In this document: positions 1 through 8,313 of the stretch, in pieces
How positions within the stretch are numbered: position 1 is the first letter of the stretch
Layout of the letters: each line of letters starts with the position of its first letter
Assembly: GCF_013423485.1 (NCBI RefSeq)
Contig: NZ_JABFFR010000005.1
Span: forward strand, 62,001 to 126,000
Length of the DNA: 64,000 nt
Direction: 5' to 3'
Origin: Azospirillum oleiclasticum
GTDB lineage: Bacteria > Pseudomonadota > Alphaproteobacteria > Azospirillales > Azospirillaceae
The notes under the pieces: generated by a model
Seen by the model: only the letters and a program-made list of their open reading frames with translations
Databases searched by the model: none
Told to the model about the DNA's origin: nothing
Made by a program: the position numbers and the translations under genes

Positions 1-1
1 C

Positions 2-31
2 GTGATCGAGAAGGCTTTCGTGGAGCGGTGA
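2..31 (+). other. possible 3' end of an upstream gene
   Basis: One frame reads VIEKAFVER followed by TGA at 29-31, just before the next gene. It could be the tail of a gene lying mostly outside the window. Ten codons are too few to name it or to be sure it is coded. Confidence 0.25.
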
Positions 32-64
32 TCCCGACCGCTCCATAACGGGAGGGTTCAAGCG

Positions 65-850
65 ATGGACGGGTCTCTGCCGGCGGTGTTCGTTTCCCAC
101 GGCTCGCCGATGCTGGTGATCGAGGACGGGGCGGCGCACCGCTTCCTGAAAGGCTACAGTGCGCAACTCCGCAGGCCCAAGGCAGTGCTGGTGGTGTCGG
201 CCCATTGGGAAACGCCGGCACCGCTTGTCTCCACCGCGGTCCGTCCGGACACGATCCACGACTTCGGCGGCTTCGCGCGCGAACTCTATGCCATGCGCTA
301 CCCCGCACCGGGGGCGCCGGAGGTGGCGGGCAGGGCGGCGGGGCTGCTGACCACGGCCGGCATCCCCGCGGGTACGGACCCCGGTCGTGGGCTCGATCAT
401 GGGGCTTGGGTGCCGCTCATGCTGCTCTACCCCGAGGCTGATATCCCGGTAACGCAGCTTTCCATTCAGCCGCATCTGGGACCAGAGCATCATTGGCGGG
501 TCGGACAAGCGCTGCGGCCACTGCGTGACGAGGGGGTGCTGATCCTCGCCACCGGCGCCATCACCCACAATCTGCGCGAATTCTTCGGCCGCCGCTCGGA
601 TGCCGGCTCGCCGGATTGGGTGACCGATTTTGCCGACTGGATCGCCGATGCGGTCGCAGAAGGGCGTACGGACGATCTGCTCGACTACCGCCGGCTGGCT
701 CCGCACGCCGTCCGCAACCATCCGACCGACGAGCATCTGCTGCCGCTGTTCGTGGCTCTCGGAGCCGGCTCCAACGGACTGAGCGGTGTACCGGTCCATC
801 GGAGCCACACGTACGGGGTGCTCGCCATGGACGCGTACGCCTTCGCCTGA
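65..850 (+). CDS. LigB/DODA-type extradiol ring-cleavage dioxygenase family protein
   Basis: The 261-residue protein matches the class III extradiol dioxygenase (LigB superfamily) branch that includes E. coli YgiD (4,5-DOPA dioxygenase). Visible family signatures are SHGSP with His12, SAHWE with His47, GLDHGAWVPL with His112 and NHPTDEHLLPL near the C-terminus. The histidines are the expected divalent-metal ligands. Length is normal and no signal peptide is present, so it should be cytosolic. ATG at 65 follows a GGGAGG ribosome site. Members open catechol-type rings, but the substrate here cannot be read from sequence and the neighbours give no clue. Confidence 0.85.
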   Translation: MDGSLPAVFVSHGSPMLVIEDGAAHRFLKGYSAQLRRPKAVLVVSAHWETPAPLVSTAVRPDTIHDFGGFARELYAMRYPAPGAPEVAGRAAGLLTTAGIPAGTDPGRGLDHGAWVPLMLLYPEADIPVTQLSIQPHLGPEHHWRVGQALRPLRDEGVLILATGAITHNLREFFGRRSDAGSPDWVTDFADWIADAVAEGRTDDLLDYRRLAPHAVRNHPTDEHLLPLFVALGAGSNGLSGVPVHRSHTYGVLAMDAYAFA

Positions 851-940
851 GAAAGCTCCAGGTGGGAACGCATGCGCCCGCCGCCTGTTGCCCGACCGTT
901 GACCCGACCCGGAAAGGGTGCCCGTCACGAGGAGAGCGAC

Positions 941-1222
941 ATGACCGATGCGAAGGGGACCGACGAGGAAAAGGCCGATCGCACCCGCTGCGTCGATGTG
1001 GAGGCGCTGGAAGACACGATGGAAGAGGTCGTCGAGACGCTGGACCTCGCCGAGCGGGCAGCGGGTTTCGTTGAGGCAACGTCCAACGATGCCGATGCCC
1101 GCAGCCGCGCCGCACAGGTCCGCCGACAAGCAGAAGCTATGTTGGACGCTGCCGAGGAAAACGGCACTCTTCGCCCAGCTGAGGATGACGCATCGGCCAG
1201 CACCCCGGGCACCATGCACTGA
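941..1222 (+). CDS. small acidic hypothetical protein
   Basis: This 93-residue protein is rich in Glu, Asp and Ala, with a predicted helical middle (ALEDTMEEVVETLDLAERAA) and a Ser/Ala/Pro-rich tail. No family is recognised. The ATG at 941 was preferred to an upstream in-frame start at 872 because an AGGAG-like site (929-935) lies just before it. It sits 90 bp after the dioxygenase gene on the same strand and converges with the response-regulator gene. It has no membrane segment or signal peptide. Confidence 0.55.
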   Translation: MTDAKGTDEEKADRTRCVDVEALEDTMEEVVETLDLAERAAGFVEATSNDADARSRAAQVRRQAEAMLDAAEENGTLRPAEDDASASTPGTMH

Positions 1223-1241
1223 CGTCGTCCTCTGACGTGCT

Positions 1242-2162
1242 TTACCCGCCGCGCGCCGACAGTGCCCGCGTGGCCAGTGCCGTGGCGGACGCGCGGTTTC
1301 CCACGCCCAGTTTGGCGAAGACCTGTTCCAGGTGCTTGTTCACAGTGCGCGGGCTGATGCCCAGGATGGTGCTGATCTCCCGGTTCGACTTGCCGCGGGC
1401 GATCCACAGCAGCACGTCCGCCTCCCGCGCCGTAAGCGCAAATGCCTGCTTCAGGATGGCCTCGTCCTGACCAGTTGTAGGTTCGCTCAGCCGGTACAGA
1501 TACTCACCCGCCTTGCCGGGGCTGAGATAGGTGAATTCAAGGCGATGGCGGTCGTCGTCCTCTCCCACCTCCAGGGTGAAGGCGGGGGAAGCCGGATCGG
1601 GGTTGCGGCGCAGCCTTACCAGCCCCTCCGCTAGCACTTTAGAATCGGCCTCGCCGCCGCCATGGGCCAAGACACCCAACAGCCGTTCGGCCTGTGGCGT
1701 GCACCACATCACCCGCCCCCGATCCGTCGCGGCCAGCAGGAAGCGGCCAGTGGCGTCGAGCGCCACCCGCGCACCATAAGCGACGCGGGCGTTGGCCAGA
1801 TGCACGCGGATGCGGGCGATCAGCTCGTTGACGGCGATGGGCTTGGTCACGTAATCGACGCCGCCGGCCTCCAGCCCCTGGACCACATGCTCGGTCTCCG
1901 CCAGCCCGGTCATGAAGATGACAGGCAGATGCGAAAGATGAGGCTGCTGCTTCACCCGCCGGCAGGTCTCGAACCCGTCCATGCCCGGCATCATCGCGTC
2001 CATCAGGATCAGATCCGGCGTGATCTGGTTGAGGAGATCGAGCGCGCTTTCACCATCGGTCGCCACCAGCACGGTCAGCTCCGCTTTCTCGATCGTCTCG
2101 GTGAGGAAGCCCAGCGTCTCCGGGGTGTCATCGACCACCAGGATCATGTCGCGCCGCTTCAT
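1242..2162 (-). CDS. response regulator with N-terminal receiver and C-terminal LuxR helix-turn-helix
   Basis: The 306-residue protein has a CheY-like receiver (about residues 5-125: acidic pair D11/D12, phospho-acceptor D55 in LMDAMMPG, T85, K107 in TKPI), a middle region of about 100 residues that may be PAS-like, and a LuxR/FixJ helix-turn-helix at the C-terminus (LTAREADVLLWIARGKSNRE onward). It should bind DNA when phosphorylated. It follows the transporter-kinase fusion by 57 bp on the same strand and is its obvious partner. ATG at 2162 was chosen over an in-frame TTG at 2195. Target genes are unknown; the urt genes upstream are the first candidates. Confidence 0.85.
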   Translation of the reverse strand: MKRRDMILVVDDTPETLGFLTETIEKAELTVLVATDGESALDLLNQITPDLILMDAMMPGMDGFETCRRVKQQPHLSHLPVIFMTGLAETEHVVQGLEAGGVDYVTKPIAVNELIARIRVHLANARVAYGARVALDATGRFLLAATDRGRVMWCTPQAERLLGVLAHGGGEADSKVLAEGLVRLRRNPDPASPAFTLEVGEDDDRHRLEFTYLSPGKAGEYLYRLSEPTTGQDEAILKQAFALTAREADVLLWIARGKSNREISTILGISPRTVNKHLEQVFAKLGVGNRASATALATRALSARGG

Positions 2163-2219
2163 CCACCGCCCCCCGTATCGGCACCAACCGGTCAACTCCG
2201 ACCGGCCAGCGCCAATCGG

Positions 2220-5200
2220 TCAGGGCCCGTCACCCCGAGAGATGTCCAGAAGCTTCATATAGCCTTTCATGTTGAAGGCGCGCAGCAATTCACGCAATCG
2301 CGCGACAAAGGCGGCATTCGCCGGATCCTCCGCCTCCACCTCCACAAGCCGCGCCTCGATGCCGCGCACGTAGCCGATGCGGCCGAGCTGGCGCAGATCG
2401 TCGAGATGATGGGCCATACCCGGCGGAACGCCGTCGGCCGTTGCGGGCGGTGACGGCACGGGTTCCGCGGCGACTGCCAAGCGCCCGGCTTCGCGCAGCC
2501 ATTCCAACCCCATCAGCGATTCGATTCGGTCCAACAAGGCCCGCAGCTCGATCGGTTTGGCGAGGAAGGCGTCATGCGGTGCTATTCCACCAGCCGGCCC
2601 CTGCTGCTCGTACGCGTTGGCCGACACCATCAGGATCCGCACGGCATCGCCGAATCGGGCGCGGATGGCAGCGGCCACGTCCCACCCGCTCTCGCCGGGC
2701 ATGGAGATGTCGAGGATCACCAGTTCCGGCCGGATCTCCTCCGCCGCCTTCAGGCACGCCTCGCCGTCCGACACGGCGGTGAGCAGGAAGCCCAGCGGCC
2801 GCAGGATGTCGGTCATCAACGCAACGTGCACGGGGTTGTCGTCCGCCAGCAACAGCTTGATCCGCGGCCCGGCGTAGCCGGTGACCCGGCCGTGCTCCTG
2901 CGGCTCGTCGCCGGTGTGCAGCGCCTCCGATAGCAGCAGCCGCACGCGGAAGATGCTGCCCCGGCTCGCCTCGCTGTCCACGGAGATGTCACCGCCCATG
3001 ATGCGGGTCAGCAGCCGGGTGAAGGTGAGCCCGAGACCCGTTCCGGAGATGCCCTTGAGCACAGCTCCCTTGCCCCGCTCGAACGCCTCGAACACCCGCT
3101 CCCGGTCCTCCTCGGGAATGCCGATGCCGGTGTCGGCCACCTCGAACTCCGCCACCTGACTGCGGTAGCGCACAGTGAAGGAAACATGTCCCGTCTCGGT
3201 ATACTTCACCGCGTTGGACAGCAGGTTGATGAGTATCTGCCGCAGGATCTTGGCGTCGGTGTTGACGTAAGGCGGCAGGTTGGCAGCACGGGCGTAGCGG
3301 AACTCCAGCCCCTTGTTGGCCGCTTGGATGCGGAACATGTCGACAAGCTGGTCCAGGAAATCACCGAGCCGCACCTTCTCCCGATTCAGCCGGCGCACCC
3401 CCGACTCGATCTTGGAGATGTCGAGCAGGCCGTCGATCAGGTTCGACAGGTGGTCGGCACTGCGGCGGATCACCTTCACCGCATCCTCAGGGCGCTCGGC
3501 CGAGCCGTGTTCCATAAGCTGCGCGTAGCCGGAAATGGCGTTCAGTGGCGCGCGGATTTCATGGCTGAGGCCGATGATGTAGCGGCTCTTGGCGGCGTTG
3601 GCGCTCTCCGCCGCCTCCTTGGCCTTCTGCAGCGCGGCATCGGTGCGCTCATGGGCGGCGATCTCCTCCATCAGCATGCCGGTCTGGCGCGCCGTCTCCT
3701 CCTCCGCCTTGCGGCGGCTGTCCTGCGCCAGCACCAGCAGCCACGCCGCCACCCCGGCCAGTATGACCAGACAAAAGAACACAGCGAGCAGAGCCGCCCG
3801 CACGGCGCCATGGGCAGTCTCCGGCGCCGTCACGAAATGGAAGTCGATGACCGTCAGCAGCCCGCCGAGCACCAGCGTGAACAGCGCCATCACGCCGATG
3901 AAGTGGCCGGTGCGGCTGTGCACCTCCGGTGCGAAGCGGCGGGGCAGGAGCCGTTGCAGGCCACGGGTGATCTGGTCGGAAAAACGGCTTTCGGTCTTGC
4001 AGCCGTCGTGACAGCGAGCGTCCAGCGTGCAACAGAGCGAGCAGATGGGCGCGTCGTAGGCCGGGCACCACGCCATGTCCCGGCGCTCGAACACATTCTC
4101 ACAGATCGAGCAGCGGACCTCCGTCGCCTGGGTCGGCAGGTCGTCGGGATTGCGGGCCAGATAGTAGCGGCCGCCGGTCCACCACGCGATTGCCGGGGCC
4201 GCGGCGTAGGCGACCACCAGCCCGACAAAGGGCGAAAGCGCCTGGACGACCGGCCCCGCCACACCGAAGAAGGCGGCGGTGGAGCACAGCACCGACAGCG
4301 CCATGGCGCCGGTTCCGACGGGGTTGATGTCGTAGAGATAGGCACGCTTGAACTCGATGCCACGCGGCGCCAGCTTCAGCGGCTTGTTGATGCTGAGGTC
4401 CGCGGCAACGGCACCGAGCCAGCCCACCGCCACATTGGCATAAAGCGCCAGGATGCTCTCGATCACGCCGAGGATGCCGACCTGCATCAGCATCAGCGCC
4501 ACCAGGACGTTGAACACAAGCCAAACCACCCGTCCCGGATGGCTGTGGGTCAGCCGCGAGAAGAAGTTAGACCACGCCAGCGACCCCGCATAGGCGTTGG
4601 TGACGTTGATCTTGAGTTGGCAGACGATGACGAACACCCCGGCCAGCACCAGCGCCAGCCACGCCGAACCGGTCAGGTCGCGGAAGCTGAAATGGTAGAG
4701 GTCGGTCGGCTGCACCGCGGCTGCGGCCGGCATCCCCTGCTGGATCGCCAGATAGGCGAGCAGCGAGCCGATCACCAGCTTGGCGCTGCCCATCAGCACC
4801 CAGCCCGGCCCGCCCACCAGCATCGCCGTCCACCAGCTCGCCCGCCCCGTCCGCTTGCGGTCGGGCAGGAAACGCAGATAGTCCACCTGCTCGCCAATCT
4901 GCGGAAGCAGCGACAGCAGCATGGAGCACGCCATGCCGAAGGGCAGCAGCCCCAGCGACCCGTCCGGGTCGCCTTGCGTTCCGGTGAAACCCAGCCAGCC
5001 CTGCAGGGCCGCGCGGTCGAGCAGCGCCACATACAGGAACGGCAGGCACTGGAGCACCAGCCACACCGGCTGCGTCAGCACCTGCATGCGGCTGATCACC
5101 CGCATGCCGTAGATCGCGATGGGGATCACCGACAGGGCGCTGATCACATGCGCCAGCGATTCCGGTATCCCCAGCAGCAGCACCAGCCCGGCCGACATGA

Positions 5201-5726
5201 TGCTCGCCTCGATGGCGAACAGGATGAAGGTGAAGGTGGCGTAGACCAGCGACGTGATGGTGGAGCCCAGATAGCCGAATCCGGCACCGCGGGTCAGCAG
5301 ATCGATGTCCACCCCCGCACGCGTGGCGTGGTAGGTGATCGGCAGCCCGACGATGATGTTCAGCAGCCCCACCGCCAGGATCGCCGCCATGGCGTTGGTG
5401 AAGCCGTAGGTCAGCGTGATCGCGGCACCGATCGCTTCGCAGGCCAGGAAGGAAATGGCGCCCAGCGCGGTGTTCGCCACCCGCCACGGCGACCAGGTGC
5501 GCGCCCGCTCCGCGGTGTAGCGCAGCGCGAAATCCTCGAGCGTCTGGTCCGCGGCCAGCTGGTTGTACTGGCGCCGCTCGCGGACGATCCTCTGCCTGGC
5601 ACTCATCCCCGCCTGTCCGGCGCAGCCTGTCTTGCTGCGCCGCCGCAACTGGTTCCGGATGACGCCACTGTCGATGGAAGTCATGGGAATGGCAAGGGCC
5701 GGCGCCTGGCGGACGCGTTCCGTCAC
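2220..5726 (-). CDS. fused NCS1-type permease / hybrid histidine kinase / receiver sensor protein
   Basis: The 1168-residue protein has four parts. Residues about 60-530 are a polytopic membrane domain of the NCS1 (cytosine, purine, uracil, allantoin) permease family. Residues about 538-575 hold eight cysteines (CSIC, WCP, ICSLCC, RCHDGC) resembling a zinc-binding cross-brace. One or two more membrane segments and a coiled coil follow. Next is a histidine kinase (H-box SHEIRAPLNAISGY, N-box NLLSNAVKY, G-boxes DTGIGI and GTGLGL). Last is a receiver (LLLADD, phospho-acceptor in LVILDISMPG, AKPI). The GTG start overlaps the urtE stop (GTGA), implying coupled translation. CbrA is a known analogue with a different transporter family fused to a kinase. 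The ligand is unknown; a nitrogen compound is likely. Confidence 0.85.
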   Translation of the reverse strand: MTERVRQAPALAIPMTSIDSGVIRNQLRRRSKTGCAGQAGMSARQRIVRERRQYNQLAADQTLEDFALRYTAERARTWSPWRVANTALGAISFLACEAIGAAITLTYGFTNAMAAILAVGLLNIIVGLPITYHATRAGVDIDLLTRGAGFGYLGSTITSLVYATFTFILFAIEASIMSAGLVLLLGIPESLAHVISALSVIPIAIYGMRVISRMQVLTQPVWLVLQCLPFLYVALLDRAALQGWLGFTGTQGDPDGSLGLLPFGMACSMLLSLLPQIGEQVDYLRFLPDRKRTGRASWWTAMLVGGPGWVLMGSAKLVIGSLLAYLAIQQGMPAAAAVQPTDLYHFSFRDLTGSAWLALVLAGVFVIVCQLKINVTNAYAGSLAWSNFFSRLTHSHPGRVVWLVFNVLVALMLMQVGILGVIESILALYANVAVGWLGAVAADLSINKPLKLAPRGIEFKRAYLYDINPVGTGAMALSVLCSTAAFFGVAGPVVQALSPFVGLVVAYAAAPAIAWWTGGRYYLARNPDDLPTQATEVRCSICENVFERRDMAWCPAYDAPICSLCCTLDARCHDGCKTESRFSDQITRGLQRLLPRRFAPEVHSRTGHFIGVMALFTLVLGGLLTVIDFHFVTAPETAHGAVRAALLAVFFCLVILAGVAAWLLVLAQDSRRKAEEETARQTGMLMEEIAAHERTDAALQKAKEAAESANAAKSRYIIGLSHEIRAPLNAISGYAQLMEHGSAERPEDAVKVIRRSADHLSNLIDGLLDISKIESGVRRLNREKVRLGDFLDQLVDMFRIQAANKGLEFRYARAANLPPYVNTDAKILRQILINLLSNAVKYTETGHVSFTVRYRSQVAEFEVADTGIGIPEEDRERVFEAFERGKGAVLKGISGTGLGLTFTRLLTRIMGGDISVDSEASRGSIFRVRLLLSEALHTGDEPQEHGRVTGYAGPRIKLLLADDNPVHVALMTDILRPLGFLLTAVSDGEACLKAAEEIRPELVILDISMPGESGWDVAAAIRARFGDAVRILMVSANAYEQQGPAGGIAPHDAFLAKPIELRALLDRIESLMGLEWLREAGRLAVAAEPVPSPPATADGVPPGMAHHLDDLRQLGRIGYVRGIEARLVEVEAEDPANAAFVARLRELLRAFNMKGYMKLLDISRGDGP

Positions 5727-6418
5727 ACCGTCAGGAACTTGCGGACCTCGCCCTCCTCCAGATCCGCCTTGGCCCCGGCCATCATCACCTCACCGCGCTC
5801 CATCACCACGAATTGGTCGGCTAGGTCCCGGGCGAACTCGAAATACTGCTCGACCAGCACGATCGCCATGGTGCCCTTGTCGCGCAGGTAGCCAATCGCC
5901 CTCCCGATGTCCTTGATGATGCTGGGCTGGATACCCTCGGTCGGCTCGTCCAGAACGAGCAGCCGCGGTCGGGTCACCAACGCCCGCCCAATAGCGAGCT
6001 GCTGCTGCTGACCGCCCGACAAGTCGCCGCCACGCCGGTCCAGCATGCTCTTCAGCACCGGGAACAGCTCGAACACCTCATCCGGCACGGTGCGCGCGCT
6101 GCGCGGGATGGGGGCGAAGCCGGTCTGTAGATTTTCCCGCACGCTCATCAGCGGGAACACCTCGCGCCCCTGCGGCACGATGGCCATACCGCGCCGTGCC
6201 CGCTCGTAGGGCGGCAGTTTGGTCACCGGCGTCCCTTCCCAGGTGACCGCGCCGCCGCTGGTCGGGTGCAGGCCCATGATCGCCTTGAGAAGGCTGGTCT
6301 TGCCCACGCCGTTGCGGCCGAGGACGCAGGTCACCTTGCCCGGCTCCGCGGTCATGGATACCTTGCGCAGCGCCTGCGCCGCCCCGTAATGGAGGTCGAT
6401 TCCACTCACGTCCAGCAT
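5723..6418 (-). CDS. urtE: urea ABC transporter ATP-binding subunit UrtE
   Basis: A 231-residue ATPase of the LivF/UrtE type. It has Walker A GRNGVGKTSL, the signature LSGGQQQQLAIGRAL, Walker B LLVLDEPTEGIQPSI, and the short LivF-like size. It begins at ATG 6418, 2 bp after the urtD stop, and its TGA overlaps the GTG of the sensor fusion gene. With UrtD it powers high-affinity urea import through UrtB/UrtC. The EGIQPS wording after Walker B is typical of UrtE rather than of amino-acid LivF proteins. It is the last transporter gene of the minus-strand urt operon. Confidence 0.92.
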   Translation of the reverse strand: MLDVSGIDLHYGAAQALRKVSMTAEPGKVTCVLGRNGVGKTSLLKAIMGLHPTSGGAVTWEGTPVTKLPPYERARRGMAIVPQGREVFPLMSVRENLQTGFAPIPRSARTVPDEVFELFPVLKSMLDRRGGDLSGGQQQQLAIGRALVTRPRLLVLDEPTEGIQPSIIKDIGRAIGYLRDKGTMAIVLVEQYFEFARDLADQFVVMERGEVMMAGAKADLEEGEVRKFLTV

Positions 6419-6420
6419 CG

Positions 6421-7161
6421 TCAGCGCCCCAGATAGACGTCGATGACCTGCTGGTTGGCGCTCACCGTATCCAGCGAGCCCTCCGCCAGCATCGAACCCT
6501 CGTGAAGGACCGTGACCTTCACCCCCAGTTCGCGCACGAACACCATGTCGTGTTCGACCACGATGACCGAATGCTTGCCTGAGATGGCGCGCAGCAGATG
6601 CGCGGTCTGCTCGGTCTCGGCGTCGGTCATGCCGGCCACCGGCTCGTCCACCAGCAGCAGCTTGGGGTCCTGAGCCAGCAGCATGCCGATCTCCAGCCAC
6701 TGCTTCTCGCCATGCGCCAGACCGCCGGCGACGACGTCGCGCTTGGGCGACAGCTTGGTGATGTCCAGCAACTCCTCGATGCGCTTCCGGTCCTCTTCCG
6801 ACACCTTGTAGAACAGGCCGCTGAACACCCCGCGCGGGTTCTTCAGGGCCAGCTCCAGATTGTCCAAGACGGTGTGGTGCTCGAAGACCGTCGGGCGCTG
6901 GAACTTGCGGCCGATGCCGAGATTGGCGATCGTCGATTCCTTCAGCTTCGTCAGGTCGGTGTTGCCCTCGAACATGACGGTGCCGTGGTCGGGCCGCGTC
7001 TTGCCGGTGATCACATCCATCATGGTCGTCTTGCCGGCACCGTTGGGGCCGATGATGGCCCGCAGCTCACCTGGATCGATCATCAGGGAGAGATTGTTGA
7101 GCGCCTTGAACCCGTCGAAACTGACGGAGACGCCGTCGAGGTAGAGCAGCGGGTCGGTCAT
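6421..7161 (-). CDS. urtD: urea ABC transporter ATP-binding subunit UrtD
   Basis: A 246-residue ATPase of the LivG/UrtD type. It has Walker A GPNGAGKTTM, an ABC-signature region at GGLAHGEKQWLEIGMLLAQD (LAHGEKQ replaces the usual LSGGQ, as is common in UrtD), and Walker B LLLVDEPVAGM. ATG at 7161 overlaps the urtC stop by four bases (ATGA). It pairs with UrtE to energise urea uptake on the cytoplasmic face. Longer in-frame upstream extensions lie inside urtC and are not real. Confidence 0.93.
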   Translation of the reverse strand: MTDPLLYLDGVSVSFDGFKALNNLSLMIDPGELRAIIGPNGAGKTTMMDVITGKTRPDHGTVMFEGNTDLTKLKESTIANLGIGRKFQRPTVFEHHTVLDNLELALKNPRGVFSGLFYKVSEEDRKRIEELLDITKLSPKRDVVAGGLAHGEKQWLEIGMLLAQDPKLLLVDEPVAGMTDAETEQTAHLLRAISGKHSVIVVEHDMVFVRELGVKVTVLHEGSMLAEGSLDTVSANQQVIDVYLGR

Positions 7162-8309
7162 GGCGCGGTCGCCTCCTTGGCGGCGTTGGAACCGGCGGCG
7201 GCGCGGCTGCGGCGGGCGGCGAGGCGCTGGCGCAAGTCGCCAGCCAGACCCAGGATGCCCTTGGGCAGGAACAGAGTGACCAGCACGAACAACCCGCCCA
7301 GGGCGAACAGCCACACTTCCGGCAGCACACCGGTGAACCAGGTCTTGCCGTAATTGACGATCACCGCACCCAGCACGGCGCCTGCCAGCGTGCCCCGGCC
7401 GCCGACCGCCACCCAGATCACCGCCTCGATGCTGGCGGCGGGGCTGAATTCGCTGGGGTTGATGATGCCGACTTGCGGCACGTAGAGCGCACCCGCCACA
7501 CCGGCCATGCAGGCCGACAGGGTCCAGGCGAACAACTTCACTTTCTCGACATCGTAACCAAGGAAGCGCACGCGGCTCTCCGCATCGCGCACCGCGACCA
7601 GCACCTTGCCATACTTGGACGACACCACCGCCGACGCCAGGATGTAGCCGATGGCCAGCGCCACCACCGTCGCCACGAACAGCCCGGCGCGGGTGGCCGG
7701 CGCCTGGATATCGTAGCCGAGGATCTCCTTGAAGTCGGTCAGGCCGTTGTTGCCGCCGAATCCCATGTCATTTCGGAAGAAGGCGAGCAACAGCGCGAAG
7801 GTCATGGCCTGGGTGATGATCGACAGGTACACGCCCGTCACCCGGCTGCGGAAGGCGAACCAGCCGAAGGCGAAGGCCAGCACTCCCGGAATCAGCACCA
7901 CCATAAGCGCCGCGAAGGGGAACATGTCGAAGCCGTGCCAGTACCAGGGCAGTTCCTTCCAGTTGAGAAACACCATGAAATCTGGCAGCTCCGCGTTCCC
8001 GTACACGCCGCGGCTGCCGATTTGGCGCATCAGGTACATGCCCATCGCGTAGCCGCCCAGCGCGAAGAATGCGCCGTGCCCAAGCGACAGGATGCCGCAA
8101 TAGCCCCACACCAAATCGAGCGACAACGCCAGCAGGGCGTAGCAGAAATACTTTCCCAACAGCGTCACGGTCAGCATCGACAGCGACCAGGGCGAAGTCG
8201 GGGGCACCGCCAGCGCCATGAACGGCACGGCCACGGCCAGCACGGCGAGCACGGAGAGCAGGACCCAGGCCTTGGTGTCCAGTCCGGCGAGCAGGAAGCG
8301 GGTCAGCAT
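7158..8309 (-). CDS. urtC: urea ABC transporter permease subunit UrtC
   Basis: A 383-residue polytopic membrane protein of the branched-chain amino-acid/urea permease family (LivM type). It has many hydrophobic segments and the family stretch LSLDLVWGYCGILSLGHGAF. It starts at ATG 8309, 4 bp after the urtB stop, and its TGA overlaps the urtD start. A longer in-frame start at 8336 lies inside urtB and was rejected. It forms the channel together with UrtB. Confidence 0.92.
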   Translation of the reverse strand: MLTRFLLAGLDTKAWVLLSVLAVLAVAVPFMALAVPPTSPWSLSMLTVTLLGKYFCYALLALSLDLVWGYCGILSLGHGAFFALGGYAMGMYLMRQIGSRGVYGNAELPDFMVFLNWKELPWYWHGFDMFPFAALMVVLIPGVLAFAFGWFAFRSRVTGVYLSIITQAMTFALLLAFFRNDMGFGGNNGLTDFKEILGYDIQAPATRAGLFVATVVALAIGYILASAVVSSKYGKVLVAVRDAESRVRFLGYDVEKVKLFAWTLSACMAGVAGALYVPQVGIINPSEFSPAASIEAVIWVAVGGRGTLAGAVLGAVIVNYGKTWFTGVLPEVWLFALGGLFVLVTLFLPKGILGLAGDLRQRLAARRSRAAAGSNAAKEATAP

Positions 8310-8313
8310 CGGA

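Noticed and set aside
3186..5891. 901-residue open frame on the plus strand opposite the sensor fusion gene
   Set aside because: It is rich in His, Gln, Arg and Gly with no domain logic, typical of antisense frames over GC-rich genes; the minus-strand protein has clear domains.
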